Shown: positions 9,101-16,974 of the stretch, piece after piece
Numbering within the stretch: the stretch's first letter is position 1
Layout of the letters: each line of letters starts with the position of its first letter
DNA from: Clostridia bacterium
Lineage (GTDB): Bacteria > Bacillota > Clostridia > Oscillospirales > CAG-272
Assembly (NCBI GenBank): GCA_017556845.1
Contig: JAFYMA010000083.1
Location: 1-19,208, forward strand
Reading direction: 5' to 3'
DNA length: 19,208 nucleotides
Notes under the pieces: generated by a model
The model's input: the letters and a program-made list of their open reading frames with translations, nothing else
The model's database searches: none
Told to the model about the DNA's origin: nothing
Program-made: the position numbers and the translations under genes

Positions 9101-9134
9101 GTCGGAGATATGGTTTCATATCTCCGACTTTTTT
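9101..9134 (+). terminator. Rho-independent terminator of the permease/DUF5696 operon
   Basis: A perfect 12-bp inverted repeat (GTCGGAGATATG at 9101-9112 and its complement at 9117-9128) encloses a 4-nt loop (GTTT) and is followed by six T residues (9129-9134). It begins 7 nt after the stop of the last permease, so it ends the operon that enters from the left edge. Confidence 0.97.
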
Positions 9135-9199
9135 GTAAGATTTTCATTTATCATACGATATATTAAGTGAAGAGAATAATAGTGAAAGGATATATCGTT

Positions 9200-10654
9200 A
9201 TGAAAAGGATAATATGCTCGTTATTGATATCGACAATGTTTTTTGCATTTTTCTTCGGTTGTGAAAACGTTGAAGTCGGCGGTGAAAAAACAGATGTTCA
9301 GAGTGATACTGTGACAGAGAGCGCAAATGAAGAGACGAATTTTCCAAATGGCGATATTTTAAATGAGGATTCCGAAAAATATGTAATCACATTACCTAAC
9401 AGTCTTGAAACGATAGAATTGAAAAAAGGACATATTACTGATGAAAGATTCATTAAATTCATTCCTCATATAAGTCAGGAGCTTGTAATAAATGCAGAAT
9501 TACAGTTGCTTTCTGAAACCGAACAGTATAGCAACCGTTCAGACTTTTATCTCCAAACGGATAAGGACGATTATCTTTGCCTTGCTGTAGAGGTTATCAA
9601 ACAACTTGATCTTTCTACTTTTCAAGAAAGCGAAGGTGAAGTTGTAGAAGGAGGCTGTGGCATTGATCACGAGCATCTGTTCTTTGAAAAACGCATATCA
9701 ACGCAGGCAGTCAAGGAAACCGACGGTGATAAGGCAGATGCGGAGATATATTACGGTGTAGCGAGCTTTTTCGAGTACCAGATAAATGAAAATGTTGAAA
9801 ACCCGATATATGATACCTGTACTTCTTTAACATCAAAGGACGCTGAACGTCTTTTAAAAATATTAAATGAAGCAAAGTGGATTAACGACAACATAATAGA
9901 CAGAAGAGCGTTCTTCTTTAACGGCTATTTTGAATTGGCAAGCGAAACTGAATGTGTGTATTTTGGATATGAACAACGTATTTTGTACCGTGGTGACAGC
10001 TATGCTTCAATTTGTGAGGAAGATGTTATCTTTCTTACAAAGCTGCACGGGATAAGTAAGCCAAATCCGCAAATTTCCGCAAGTAAAGGCTTTTCAGACT
10101 TTTTGGATCAAGCGGGATTGCTGCCCGGCACATCGCAAGGTGATTTTATTTCATTGATGACGAACCTTTCTTCCCATCTTTCCGAAGACGAGCTTGCAGC
10201 AATGTGTCATTATGACGGTCCAAACGGAGGCGGTTGTATGTCTGACGGAGAACTATTCGGCTTTGCTAACGATTACTGTATGAGTGAGGATGAAGAAAAG
10301 GTAACTTACACGAATTCATTTTATACATATACGTATTTACAAGGGCTGAAATTTCCTGCGGATATTTGCTTCGGTGATACGCTTATGACTGTTATTTCAT
10401 CAAAAATGCGTATAAAGTATCCTGAAATAGTGCTACAGATAGGACAGGAGCTTGAACTTTATTCCGATGAAATGAGAACTATTAAAGTAAGATCGGATGA
10501 AGATAAAAGCAGTATTGTATATATGGAAAGCTATGAAATTGCACAAACGGATATAGGTGCGCCTATAATAGACGTTGAAAGACGTGTAACACTTTTATTT
10601 GATGAGTGCGATAAGCTTTATAAGATAACCGCTTTTGTTGTAGAAACATATTAA
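9200..10654 (+). CDS. Large predicted lipoprotein of unknown function
   Basis: A 484-residue protein that I do not recognise. The N-terminus is a lipoprotein signal: MKRII, a hydrophobic run, then FFFGC with Cys21 as the likely lipidated residue, followed by an acidic Thr/Ser-rich linker (about 22-60). The mature part is acidic. It has two Cys/Gly/His-containing spots, GGCGIDHEHLFFE (about 150) and CHYDGPNGGGCMSDGE (about 340-355), which could be disulfide or metal sites, but no known domain is evident. The frame is also open from a GTG at 9167, but the ATG at 9200 is preferred because AAAGGA lies 9 nt upstream and the signal peptide then has the right form. A TATATT at 9159-9164 may be a -10 element, without a good -35. 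Codon use looks more AT-rich than the preceding operon. It sits alone between a terminator on each side. Confidence 0.75.
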   Translation: MKRIICSLLISTMFFAFFFGCENVEVGGEKTDVQSDTVTESANEETNFPNGDILNEDSEKYVITLPNSLETIELKKGHITDERFIKFIPHISQELVINAELQLLSETEQYSNRSDFYLQTDKDDYLCLAVEVIKQLDLSTFQESEGEVVEGGCGIDHEHLFFEKRISTQAVKETDGDKADAEIYYGVASFFEYQINENVENPIYDTCTSLTSKDAERLLKILNEAKWINDNIIDRRAFFFNGYFELASETECVYFGYEQRILYRGDSYASICEEDVIFLTKLHGISKPNPQISASKGFSDFLDQAGLLPGTSQGDFISLMTNLSSHLSEDELAAMCHYDGPNGGGCMSDGELFGFANDYCMSEDEEKVTYTNSFYTYTYLQGLKFPADICFGDTLMTVISSKMRIKYPEIVLQIGQELELYSDEMRTIKVRSDEDKSSIVYMESYEIAQTDIGAPIIDVERRVTLLFDECDKLYKITAFVVETY

Positions 10655-10656
10655 GC

Positions 10657-10694
10657 AAAAAAATAAAACAGTCATTTGACTGTTTTATTTTTTT
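10657..10694. terminator. Bidirectional terminator between convergent genes
   Basis: A perfect 18-bp inverted repeat (10657-10674 with 10677-10694, 2-nt loop TT) has an A7 tract on its left and a T7 tract on its right. It therefore works as an intrinsic terminator for both the lipoprotein gene (+) and the leftward polysaccharide/hprK operon (-). The left-going transcript's stop codon (10685-10687) lies inside the right arm. Confidence 0.93.
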
Positions 10695-11458
10695 ATCTTG
10701 CGTTTAATATTGTCCATTGCGTTATTGCCGAATATCCGACGTGCAAGCCTGTTAGGTAAATAACGGAGCTTTTCAAAAAATCTGTACCATTTCGTCTGAT
10801 GTCTTCTGACGCGGGCAAAATCCTTTTTTGCCTTATCCGTTCTCCATGTGGAAGTAAAGTGATGGATCGCATGAGTATTCTCAGTTATCTTTTTTTCTAT
10901 GGAGACTACACTCAAAGGACAAAACCAAGTCTGCGGATATATGGTCATACCGTCGACGGTCTGCAAGCTATCATCCATTATCAATCCGTGTGCTATAAGG
11001 TCCTCTGTCATAAATGACACATTAGGATCCATTGTTACTTCTCCGTTTACTATATAAGGTCTGTTATCGTAATAATGAAACCATCTGTTAATAACGCGAT
11101 GCTCTTTTTGAGAAGCAATTATTCCTGTGGGGGCGGTAGAAGCGCTTTCAAAACCGGAAAAAGCTTCGTGATCCAAAAATCTATCAATGTTTTGTGTTAA
11201 TTCTACATCTGTATCAAGATATACACCGCCGAAGTCATTCAAAGCTTTGAGTCTGACATAATCCGAAACAAAAGCGTATTTTTTTGCTTCGTATGCTTGC
11301 TTTGTCCAAATGGTAGAATTTACATCGAAACTGTCCTCGTTCCAAAGCATTATTTTATAATCAGGGCAAAACTTTTTCCAACTTTTCATACAGTTTTTGA
11401 TCAGCTTAGGCATTTCACCTCTGCCAAACCAACAATAATGAATAATCTTTGGAATCAT
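10685..11458 (-). CDS. Glycosyltransferase, GT32 / OCH1-like (DXD sugar-binding family)
   Basis: A 257-residue cytoplasmic or membrane-associated glycosyltransferase. The N-terminus PKIIHYCWFG is the typical opening of the GT32-like family (Gly_transf_sug domain), and the nucleotide-sugar/metal motif is FGGVYLDTDVE with the DXD at residues 82-84. Conserved SDYVRLKALNDFGG precedes it (about 65-78). The C-terminal tail is very basic (about 212-257), fitting association with the membrane or with anionic polymer. It is the last gene of the leftward operon, beginning one base after the stop of the wecB/mnaA gene, whose final codons carry its AAAGGAG ribosome binding site. Together they suggest synthesis of a surface polysaccharide or teichoic-acid-like polymer. 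The donor and acceptor sugars cannot be read from the sequence. Confidence 0.85.
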   Translation of the reverse strand: MIPKIIHYCWFGRGEMPKLIKNCMKSWKKFCPDYKIMLWNEDSFDVNSTIWTKQAYEAKKYAFVSDYVRLKALNDFGGVYLDTDVELTQNIDRFLDHEAFSGFESASTAPTGIIASQKEHRVINRWFHYYDNRPYIVNGEVTMDPNVSFMTEDLIAHGLIMDDSLQTVDGMTIYPQTWFCPLSVVSIEKKITENTHAIHHFTSTWRTDKAKKDFARVRRHQTKWYRFFEKLRYLPNRLARRIFGNNAMDNIKRKIKK

Positions 11459-11459
11459 A

Positions 11460-12566
11460 TCATTTCTCCTTTAATTCGTTGCAAAGAATATCGGCTATAC
11501 GTTTACACGCAAATCCGTCTCCATAGGGATTGGTGGCGTTACTCATACGGTCATATTCCTTTTGGTTTTCCAACAGCAGCTTAAAGCTATCGTAAATAAC
11601 ACTTTCTTCTGTACCTACCAATCGCAAGGTTCCTGCTGCGATACCCTCAGGACGTTCGGTGGTATTTCGCATTACAAGCACGGGCTTTCCTAATGATGGT
11701 GCTTCTTCTTGTATACCACCCGAATCGGTTAATATCAAATAACTTCTGCTCAAAAAATTATGAAAATCAACCACATCCAACGGCTCTATAATCTGTATTC
11801 TATTTTCACCTTTTAATACTTCATCAGCAGTTTTTCTAACAACGGGATTCATATGTATTGGATAGATAGCTTTTACATCCTTGTGTTCATCAATAACTCT
11901 TCGTATGGCCTTAAACATATTGATCATTGGCTCTCCTAAATTTTCCCTTCTGTGAGCTGTTATCATAATTAGTTTACTGCCCGATGCCCAATCTAACATT
12001 GGATGTTTATAGTTAGGAGAGATAGTTGTTTTAAGAGCATCTATCGCTGTATTGCCGGTAACAAAAATACTGTCAGCTTTTTTTCCTTCATTCAACAGAT
12101 TGTTTTTTGACAATTCTGTGGGAGCAAAATTATACTTGCTGACTATACTGACGGCTTGGCGGTTAAACTCTTCGGGATACGGAGAAAACGCATCGTATGT
12201 CCTCAATCCTGCCTCTACATGTCCTATCGGAATATGCAAATAAAAACAAGCTAATGTGGTTGCAAATGTAGTTGATGTGTCTCCGTGAACAAGCACTACA
12301 TCAGGCGCTTCTTTTTCCAATATGCTTTTCATTCCTGATAGAATATTTGTTGTTATATCAAAAAGTGTTTGTCGATCTTTCATAATGTCGAGATCATAAT
12401 CAGGCACGATATCAAAAGTTTTCAATACTTGGTCCAACATTTGTCTATGTTGACCTGTAACGCATACGACGGTCTTGAAATCGTTGCGAGTCTTTAGTTC
12501 TTTTACTAAAGGACACATTTTTATAGCTTCGGGACGTGTGCCGAAAGATAACATTACTTTTTTCAT
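11460..12566 (-). CDS. wecB: UDP-N-acetylglucosamine 2-epimerase (non-hydrolysing)
   Basis: Interconverts UDP-GlcNAc and UDP-ManNAc in the cytoplasm, supplying ManNAc for wall polymers or capsule. The 368 residues match the usual length of about 370-380. Signature segments appear in order: GTRPEAIK (9-16), HGDTST with Asp96, HVEAGLRT with Glu118, PYPEEFNR with Glu132/133, TAHRREN with His205, and the nucleotide-binding DSGGIQEE near residue 288. The residues known in the family as catalytic (Asp, Glu, Glu, His) are all present. The gene starts 18 nt after the hprK stop behind a GGAG site and is followed immediately by a glycosyltransferase, so it likely feeds a ManNAc-containing product made by neighbouring or unlinked enzymes. 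Gram-positive orthologues are often called mnaA. Confidence 0.96.
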   Translation of the reverse strand: MKKVMLSFGTRPEAIKMCPLVKELKTRNDFKTVVCVTGQHRQMLDQVLKTFDIVPDYDLDIMKDRQTLFDITTNILSGMKSILEKEAPDVVLVHGDTSTTFATTLACFYLHIPIGHVEAGLRTYDAFSPYPEEFNRQAVSIVSKYNFAPTELSKNNLLNEGKKADSIFVTGNTAIDALKTTISPNYKHPMLDWASGSKLIMITAHRRENLGEPMINMFKAIRRVIDEHKDVKAIYPIHMNPVVRKTADEVLKGENRIQIIEPLDVVDFHNFLSRSYLILTDSGGIQEEAPSLGKPVLVMRNTTERPEGIAAGTLRLVGTEESVIYDSFKLLLENQKEYDRMSNATNPYGDGFACKRIADILCNELKEK

Positions 12567-12584
12567 ATATTCACATCTCCGTAT

Positions 12585-13529
12585 TTATCTATCTTCGTCG
12601 TTGAACTGACCCATTAATTTCTTGTTGAATTCTACGGCGGTGTTGAAGCCCATTTTTTTCTGACGGTTGTTCATAGCGGCAATTTCGATAATTACCGCAA
12701 GGTTTCTTCCGGGACGGACTGGAATTGTGATAGACGGTACGTCTATACCCAAAATATCCGTGTATTCCGATTCAAGACCGAAGCGGTCGTACATTTTTCC
12801 TTGTACCCACGCCTCGAGCTTAATGATAAGGTCGATCTTTTCCGTCATTTTGACGGCGCCCATACCGAATATTCTGCGTACGTCGATTATTCCTATGCCT
12901 CGAAGCTCTACATAGTGGCGTATTATTTCGGGTGCAGAGCCGACAAGGGAAATCGCTGATACACGCTTTATCTCAACGGCATCGTCGGCTATAAGTCGGT
13001 GGCCGCGTTTTACAAGCTCTATTGCCGTTTCACTCTTTCCTATACCGCTGTCACCAAGGATAAGTATACCTTCGCCGTATACCTCAACAAATACTCCGTG
13101 CCGTGTTACCCTCGGAGCCAGGGAAACATTCAATGATGCGATAAGTGCCGCCATAAATTCCGATGTCATACTTGATGTGCGGAAAAGCGGAACGCTGTAT
13201 TTTTTACACAGCTCGATCTGATCGGGACATATAGGTAATTGACTTGTAAAGATTATTGCCGCAGGATGCTCCTTTGCAACGTTTTCAAATGCGGGAGCGC
13301 GCTTTTCCTCAGGTAAGCTGTTTATGTACTCGTATTCTACCTTTCCGATTATCTGTATTCTGCGGGCATCGAAAAGCTCGTCAAATCCCGTAAGCTTCAG
13401 CCCGGGACGGTTGAGGTCGCTTCTGATTATATGGCGCGTCGGATAGTCATCCGGAACGAATATTTCTTCCAGGGAAAATTCGTTTATAACAGATGAAAGC
13501 TGTATTGAGTAGCTGGATTCATCACTCAT
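12585..13529 (-). CDS. hprK: HPr kinase/phosphorylase
   Basis: Bifunctional enzyme that phosphorylates, and removes phosphate from, the regulatory serine of HPr (and Crh-type proteins), controlling carbon catabolite repression in Firmicutes. At 314 residues it is the expected length. The N-terminal domain covers about 1-130. The C-terminal kinase domain has conserved RHGVFVEV with His144, Walker A GDSGIGKSE (159-167), ADDAVEI (181-187), the HprK signature ELRGIGIIDV (208-217), and the PVRPGRN segment (270-276). The ATG overlaps the hslO stop by 8 nt (ATGAGTGA), and GGAAGGA lies 9 nt upstream of it inside hslO, so translation is probably coupled to hslO. Neither ptsH nor a PTS gene is nearby. 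Confidence 0.97.
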   Translation of the reverse strand: MSDESSYSIQLSSVINEFSLEEIFVPDDYPTRHIIRSDLNRPGLKLTGFDELFDARRIQIIGKVEYEYINSLPEEKRAPAFENVAKEHPAAIIFTSQLPICPDQIELCKKYSVPLFRTSSMTSEFMAALIASLNVSLAPRVTRHGVFVEVYGEGILILGDSGIGKSETAIELVKRGHRLIADDAVEIKRVSAISLVGSAPEIIRHYVELRGIGIIDVRRIFGMGAVKMTEKIDLIIKLEAWVQGKMYDRFGLESEYTDILGIDVPSITIPVRPGRNLAVIIEIAAMNNRQKKMGFNTAVEFNKKLMGQFNDEDR

Positions 13530-14400
13530 CGTCTTTTATCCTTCCTAAAATATAATCTTTTTCAAAATAGTATTTCTTATCGCAGAAACGGCACGTGACT
13601 TCTATCTTATCCTGTGTTTTATATATCTCTTCAAGCTCTTTTTTTCCTAAGGATATTACCGCACGTTCCGTTCTTTCACTTGAGCAATCACATACGTAGC
13701 CGACGTCAAGCTCGTCAAAAAGATCGTATTCTATTCCCGTCATAGCTGCCTGCATGACCTGTTCGTTAGTCATGCCTGATGCAAACATAGATGAAACGCT
13801 CGTAAAGCCGTGAGCATTTTTTTCGATTTTGTCAATGATCTCATCGTCTGCTCCCGGCAAAAGCTGAATTATTATTCCGCCTGCCGCTTTGCAGGAAAGA
13901 TCTGTGTCGATCAGAACACCTAATGCAAGTACAGTTGGCGTTTGCTCGCTTTCAAAGAAGTAAGATGTGATATCCTCTGCTATTTCTCCGCTTACTATCT
14001 GTGACACACCTATATAAGGCTCTTTAAGTCCGATATCCTTTACTACCTGCATTACGCCCTTGCCTATTGCACCTGAAACATCAAGCTTTCCGTTTGGCTT
14101 AAGCGGCAGGTCAACATCGGGGTTCTGTATACATCCCTTTACGTTGCCCATATAGTCAGATACAGCCATAACGACTCCGGCAGGGCCGTTTCCTCTGAAT
14201 GATAACGTAAGGCTGTTTCCCTTATCCTTCAGCATACATCCCATTAAGGATGCACCTGTAAGCGTTCTTCCGAGCACTGCGCTTGCAGTGGGCGTAGTAT
14301 TGTGATACGATATCATTTTATTTACGATATCGGTTGAGTTTATTACCATTACACGCGCTTGTCCGCAACGGGTCATAGCACGTAATATAGTTGATGACAT
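13522..14400 (-). CDS. hslO: Hsp33 redox-regulated chaperone
   Basis: Cytoplasmic holdase chaperone switched on by oxidation of a C-terminal zinc centre. The 292 residues include the N-terminal chaperone domain (for example GRTLTGASLMGCMLK, residues 44-58, and SFRGNGPAGVVMAV, 67-80) and the redox switch with all four zinc cysteines: C237 and C239 (CDCS) and C270 and C273 (CRFC). So the switch should be functional. It starts 2 nt after the methyltransferase stop, with AAAGGA in the tail of that gene, and its own last bases form the start of hprK. For an anaerobe it is a plausible oxidative-stress gene; no dedicated promoter is seen inside the operon. Confidence 0.96.
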   Translation of the reverse strand: MSSTILRAMTRCGQARVMVINSTDIVNKMISYHNTTPTASAVLGRTLTGASLMGCMLKDKGNSLTLSFRGNGPAGVVMAVSDYMGNVKGCIQNPDVDLPLKPNGKLDVSGAIGKGVMQVVKDIGLKEPYIGVSQIVSGEIAEDITSYFFESEQTPTVLALGVLIDTDLSCKAAGGIIIQLLPGADDEIIDKIEKNAHGFTSVSSMFASGMTNEQVMQAAMTGIEYDLFDELDVGYVCDCSSERTERAVISLGKKELEEIYKTQDKIEVTCRFCDKKYYFEKDYILGRIKDDE

Positions 14401-14402
14401 AG

Positions 14403-15155
14403 TTAATTTTCCTTTATGTTTTTACAAATATAATGACAACGGTGTGAATCACTTTTTACAGGCTTAAAAGACAGCTCGTCGTATGCGGCAAGCAAGATAA
14501 AACCGCATTTTTCTATCAGCTCTGCGAGTTTCGTGTGGCTGTGACAGTATTCCGTTTGCTGTTCATCCTGCCTGAAATACATGCCGTTTTCATCTTCTGT
14601 AAACAGCGTCAACGAAAACAGACATTTTGCAGATTCACTGTCGTAATTGCAGCTCCAAGCCAAAAGGGAAGAGCCGTCTGCGTTTTCAAGAATATAATCG
14701 TTATCAGCGTAAATATTTTTGAATTTGTACTCTGTGTTTACGTCAAATATCAAAAGTCCGTTCGGGTCAAGATATAAGTGACAGCATTTTAAAAATCTTT
14801 CAACGTCCTTAAACGTAAGATAATTAACGCTGTCAAGACAGCAAATTACCGCAGATACTGTACCGTAAAGCTCAAAATCGCAAATATCCTGATTTAGCAA
14901 AAGCACGTTCGAAGAGCATCTTTGTCTTGCTATTGAAAGCATTCCGCAAGAAATATCAATGCCCGTCATATCGTATCCGCGATCGCTCATTGCTTGAGTA
15001 AGCTTACCTGTGCCGCAAGCGGCATCGAGTACGAGGTCCGTCGGTATTTCTGAGTGCTGATTTATGAGCTTGCACAAATAATCAGCCCATACTTCAGTGT
15101 CAACTCCCGAAAGTTCGTCGTACACCTCACATATTACGTTATACTGCTCATTCAT
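14403..15155 (-). CDS. Class I SAM-dependent methyltransferase
   Basis: A 250-residue protein with a Rossmann-type methyltransferase fold. Motif I is LVLDAACGTGKLTQAM (about 41-56), followed by the acidic second-strand motif GYDMTGIDIS, a motif around NQDICDFEL, and CCLDSVNYL in the post-II region. No substrate-binding signature is recognised; proteins of this type methylate many small molecules or RNAs. The frame is open further upstream to a TTG at 15176, but the ATG at 15155 is chosen because the TTG would add seven residues with no ribosome binding site. With this start the gene overlaps the yerC-like stop by 8 nt (ATGAATGA), the same arrangement as at the hslO/hprK junction. The family call is firm; the substrate is unknown. 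Confidence 0.88.
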   Translation of the reverse strand: MNEQYNVICEVYDELSGVDTEVWADYLCKLINQHSEIPTDLVLDAACGTGKLTQAMSDRGYDMTGIDISCGMLSIARQRCSSNVLLLNQDICDFELYGTVSAVICCLDSVNYLTFKDVERFLKCCHLYLDPNGLLIFDVNTEYKFKNIYADNDYILENADGSSLLAWSCNYDSESAKCLFSLTLFTEDENGMYFRQDEQQTEYCHSHTKLAELIEKCGFILLAAYDELSFKPVKSDSHRCHYICKNIKEN

Positions 15156-15444
15156 CTTTGTTTTCCAAACGGTCAAGCACGGTAATATATCCGTCAGATC
15201 CGTATTTAAGACAACGGTTTACACGGCTTATCGTGGCGGTTGAAAGTCCCGTCTGCGATGCAACCTCTGTATAAACGCTGTTGTTGTACAGCATTTTCGC
15301 CGCATGCAGTCTGCGTGACATTTCACCGATCTCAGCGACTGTACACAGATCCTGAAAAAATGCATAGCATTCTTCAACTGAGTTCAAAGACAGTATCCCG
15401 TTGAACAAATAATCAATTTTTTCGTCCTTTATATCTTTTGCCAT
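15148..15444 (-). CDS. YerC/YecD family TrpR-related regulator
   Basis: A 98-residue DNA-binding protein of the TrpR-like YerC/YecD family. Residues 10-45 give the family's helical part (YLFNGILSLNSVEECYAFFQDLC), and residues 58-85 hold the helix-turn-helix (VASQTGLSTATISRVNRCLKYG). Its length is typical. Unlike E. coli TrpR, members of this family are not proven to bind tryptophan, and the target genes here are unknown. It lies 30 nt downstream of thrC with a ribosome binding site AAAGGA, so it is cotranscribed with an amino-acid biosynthesis gene. Regulation of its own operon is possible but is only inference. Confidence 0.93.
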   Translation of the reverse strand: MAKDIKDEKIDYLFNGILSLNSVEECYAFFQDLCTVAEIGEMSRRLHAAKMLYNNSVYTEVASQTGLSTATISRVNRCLKYGSDGYITVLDRLENKDE

Positions 15445-15474
15445 TACCTATAATCCTTTGCTGTTTACAATGTT

Positions 15475-16947
15475 TTAAAGGAGGATTTTAAGCGTTTCTT
15501 CTGCCATATCAGCAGGTGCCACCACCGTGTCAAATCTTACCTTCTTTTCTTTCAAAGATGCAAGCGGTGCGGGGATTTCAACTTTCGTTGCTTCATTCAA
15601 TGCGTAAAGAGGAGCAAATTCGTCATCTCCGCATTCGCCGCCCACTGCAGTCAGCACGTCACGGGCGAATTTATAAGGACTTGCAGTGCTTACCGTTACC
15701 ATTACAGTGTCGCTGTACATACGGTATTTTCCTGCACAGTAAAGCGCAACACCTGTATGTGTGTCTGACAGATACTGGGCATGCTCATAAACGAATGCGA
15801 TTTCGTCAAGAGTGTGGGCTTCATTCGCGTGCATACCTACGAACGTTTCTCTTATAGCATTGAGCTCTGACAATTCAATTTTATACTTTCCGACGGTGTT
15901 CAGTCTATTCATATATTCAGCGGTCTTTTCACTTCCGCATATAAGATACAGCAATCTTTCAAGGTTGCTGGAAATGAGTATATCCATAGAGGGAGACATA
16001 GTCTGGAAGAATTTGCGTCTTCTGTCGTATACGCCCGTAGTGAGAAAATCGGTAAGTATATTGTTGCGGTTTGATGCGCATATGAGCTTGCCAACGGGCA
16101 ATCCCATGCGTTTAGCGATATATGCAGCAAAGATGTTTCCGAAATTACCCGTAGGAACGGTAAAGTCTACCTTATCTCCGTATTTTATCGCACCGAGCTT
16201 AATAAGATCGCAGTATGCGGAAATATAGTAAACTACCTGAGGTGCAAGTCTGCCCCAGTTTATAGAGTTTGCGCTTGTAAGTATATATCCGCCGTCATTC
16301 AGCTTATCATTGATCTCTTTATCGGAGAATATTTTTTTAACGCCGTTTTGTGCATCGTCAAAATTGCCTTCTATTGCACATACGGAAACGTTTTTACCCT
16401 CCTGAGTTGCCATTTGAAGCTTCTGTATTTTGCTTACACCGTGAACGGGATAGAATACCTTAATGGCAATACCGTCAACATCCTTGTAGCCCTCAAGAGC
16501 CGCCTTTCCGGTGTCGCCTGATGTTGCAACGAGAATAAGAGCTGTTTTATCCTCGCCCGTCATTTTGAGAGCGCGGGACAGCAAACGGGGCATTATCTGA
16601 AGTGCCATATCCTTGAATGCACACGTAGGTCCGTGGAACAGCTCAAGAACGTATCCGCCTTCGTCAAGCTGATGCAAGGGTGCAGCGCCGCCCGGGAAGC
16701 TTTCTTCTCTGTAAGCTTCTATGCAATCAGCCAAAAGCTCGTCTTTGTTATAATCGTCAAGAAATTTGTACAGGATCTCAGCGGCTCTGTGCGCATAGTC
16801 CATTTCGCAAAGAACTTCGATCTCGTCTTTGCTCACCGTAGGTATTTCCGTGGGCATATATAATCCACCGTCGGGTGCGATACCCTTTTTGATGGCGTAA
16901 GCGCTTGAAACAAGCTCGCTTTGTCCTCTTGTACTGCAGTATTTCAT
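15475..16947 (-). CDS. thrC: Threonine synthase
   Basis: PLP-dependent enzyme that converts O-phosphohomoserine to L-threonine, the last step of the pathway. The 490 residues match the longer, bacterial/yeast-like class (about 450-510). The start MKYCSTRGQ and the APDGGLYMP segment are typical of the class. The PLP lysine is Lys112 in LFHGPTCAFKDMALQ, and the phosphate-binding loop is TSGDTGKAA (142-150). Further conserved segments are TSANSINWGRLAPQ and VPTGNFGN. The ATG has a good AAAAGGAG site upstream. It follows the ydcF-like gene by 27 nt and precedes the yerC-like gene by 30 nt. No thrA/thrB or homoserine kinase gene is in the window, and no T-box leader is visible in the short gap upstream. 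Confidence 0.97.
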   Translation of the reverse strand: MKYCSTRGQSELVSSAYAIKKGIAPDGGLYMPTEIPTVSKDEIEVLCEMDYAHRAAEILYKFLDDYNKDELLADCIEAYREESFPGGAAPLHQLDEGGYVLELFHGPTCAFKDMALQIMPRLLSRALKMTGEDKTALILVATSGDTGKAALEGYKDVDGIAIKVFYPVHGVSKIQKLQMATQEGKNVSVCAIEGNFDDAQNGVKKIFSDKEINDKLNDGGYILTSANSINWGRLAPQVVYYISAYCDLIKLGAIKYGDKVDFTVPTGNFGNIFAAYIAKRMGLPVGKLICASNRNNILTDFLTTGVYDRRRKFFQTMSPSMDILISSNLERLLYLICGSEKTAEYMNRLNTVGKYKIELSELNAIRETFVGMHANEAHTLDEIAFVYEHAQYLSDTHTGVALYCAGKYRMYSDTVMVTVSTASPYKFARDVLTAVGGECGDDEFAPLYALNEATKVEIPAPLASLKEKKVRFDTVVAPADMAEETLKILL

Positions 16948-16974
16948 AATTTAAACTCCTTTTTATATATCAAA

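Noticed and set aside
9167..9199. GTG start for the lipoprotein
   Set aside because: A start at ATG 9200 has a better ribosome binding site and a proper lipoprotein signal; the upstream part duplicates the basic MKRII start.
15156..15176. TTG start for the methyltransferase
   Set aside because: It adds seven residues with no ribosome binding site; the ATG at 15155 gives the 8-nt overlap also seen at another junction of the operon.
15812..16228. 138-residue open frame antisense to thrC
   Set aside because: It overlaps a conserved housekeeping gene entirely and has no ribosome binding site or familiar motif.
16948..16974. T-box or attenuator before thrC
   Set aside because: The gap to the ydcF-like stop is only 27 nt, too short for such a leader.
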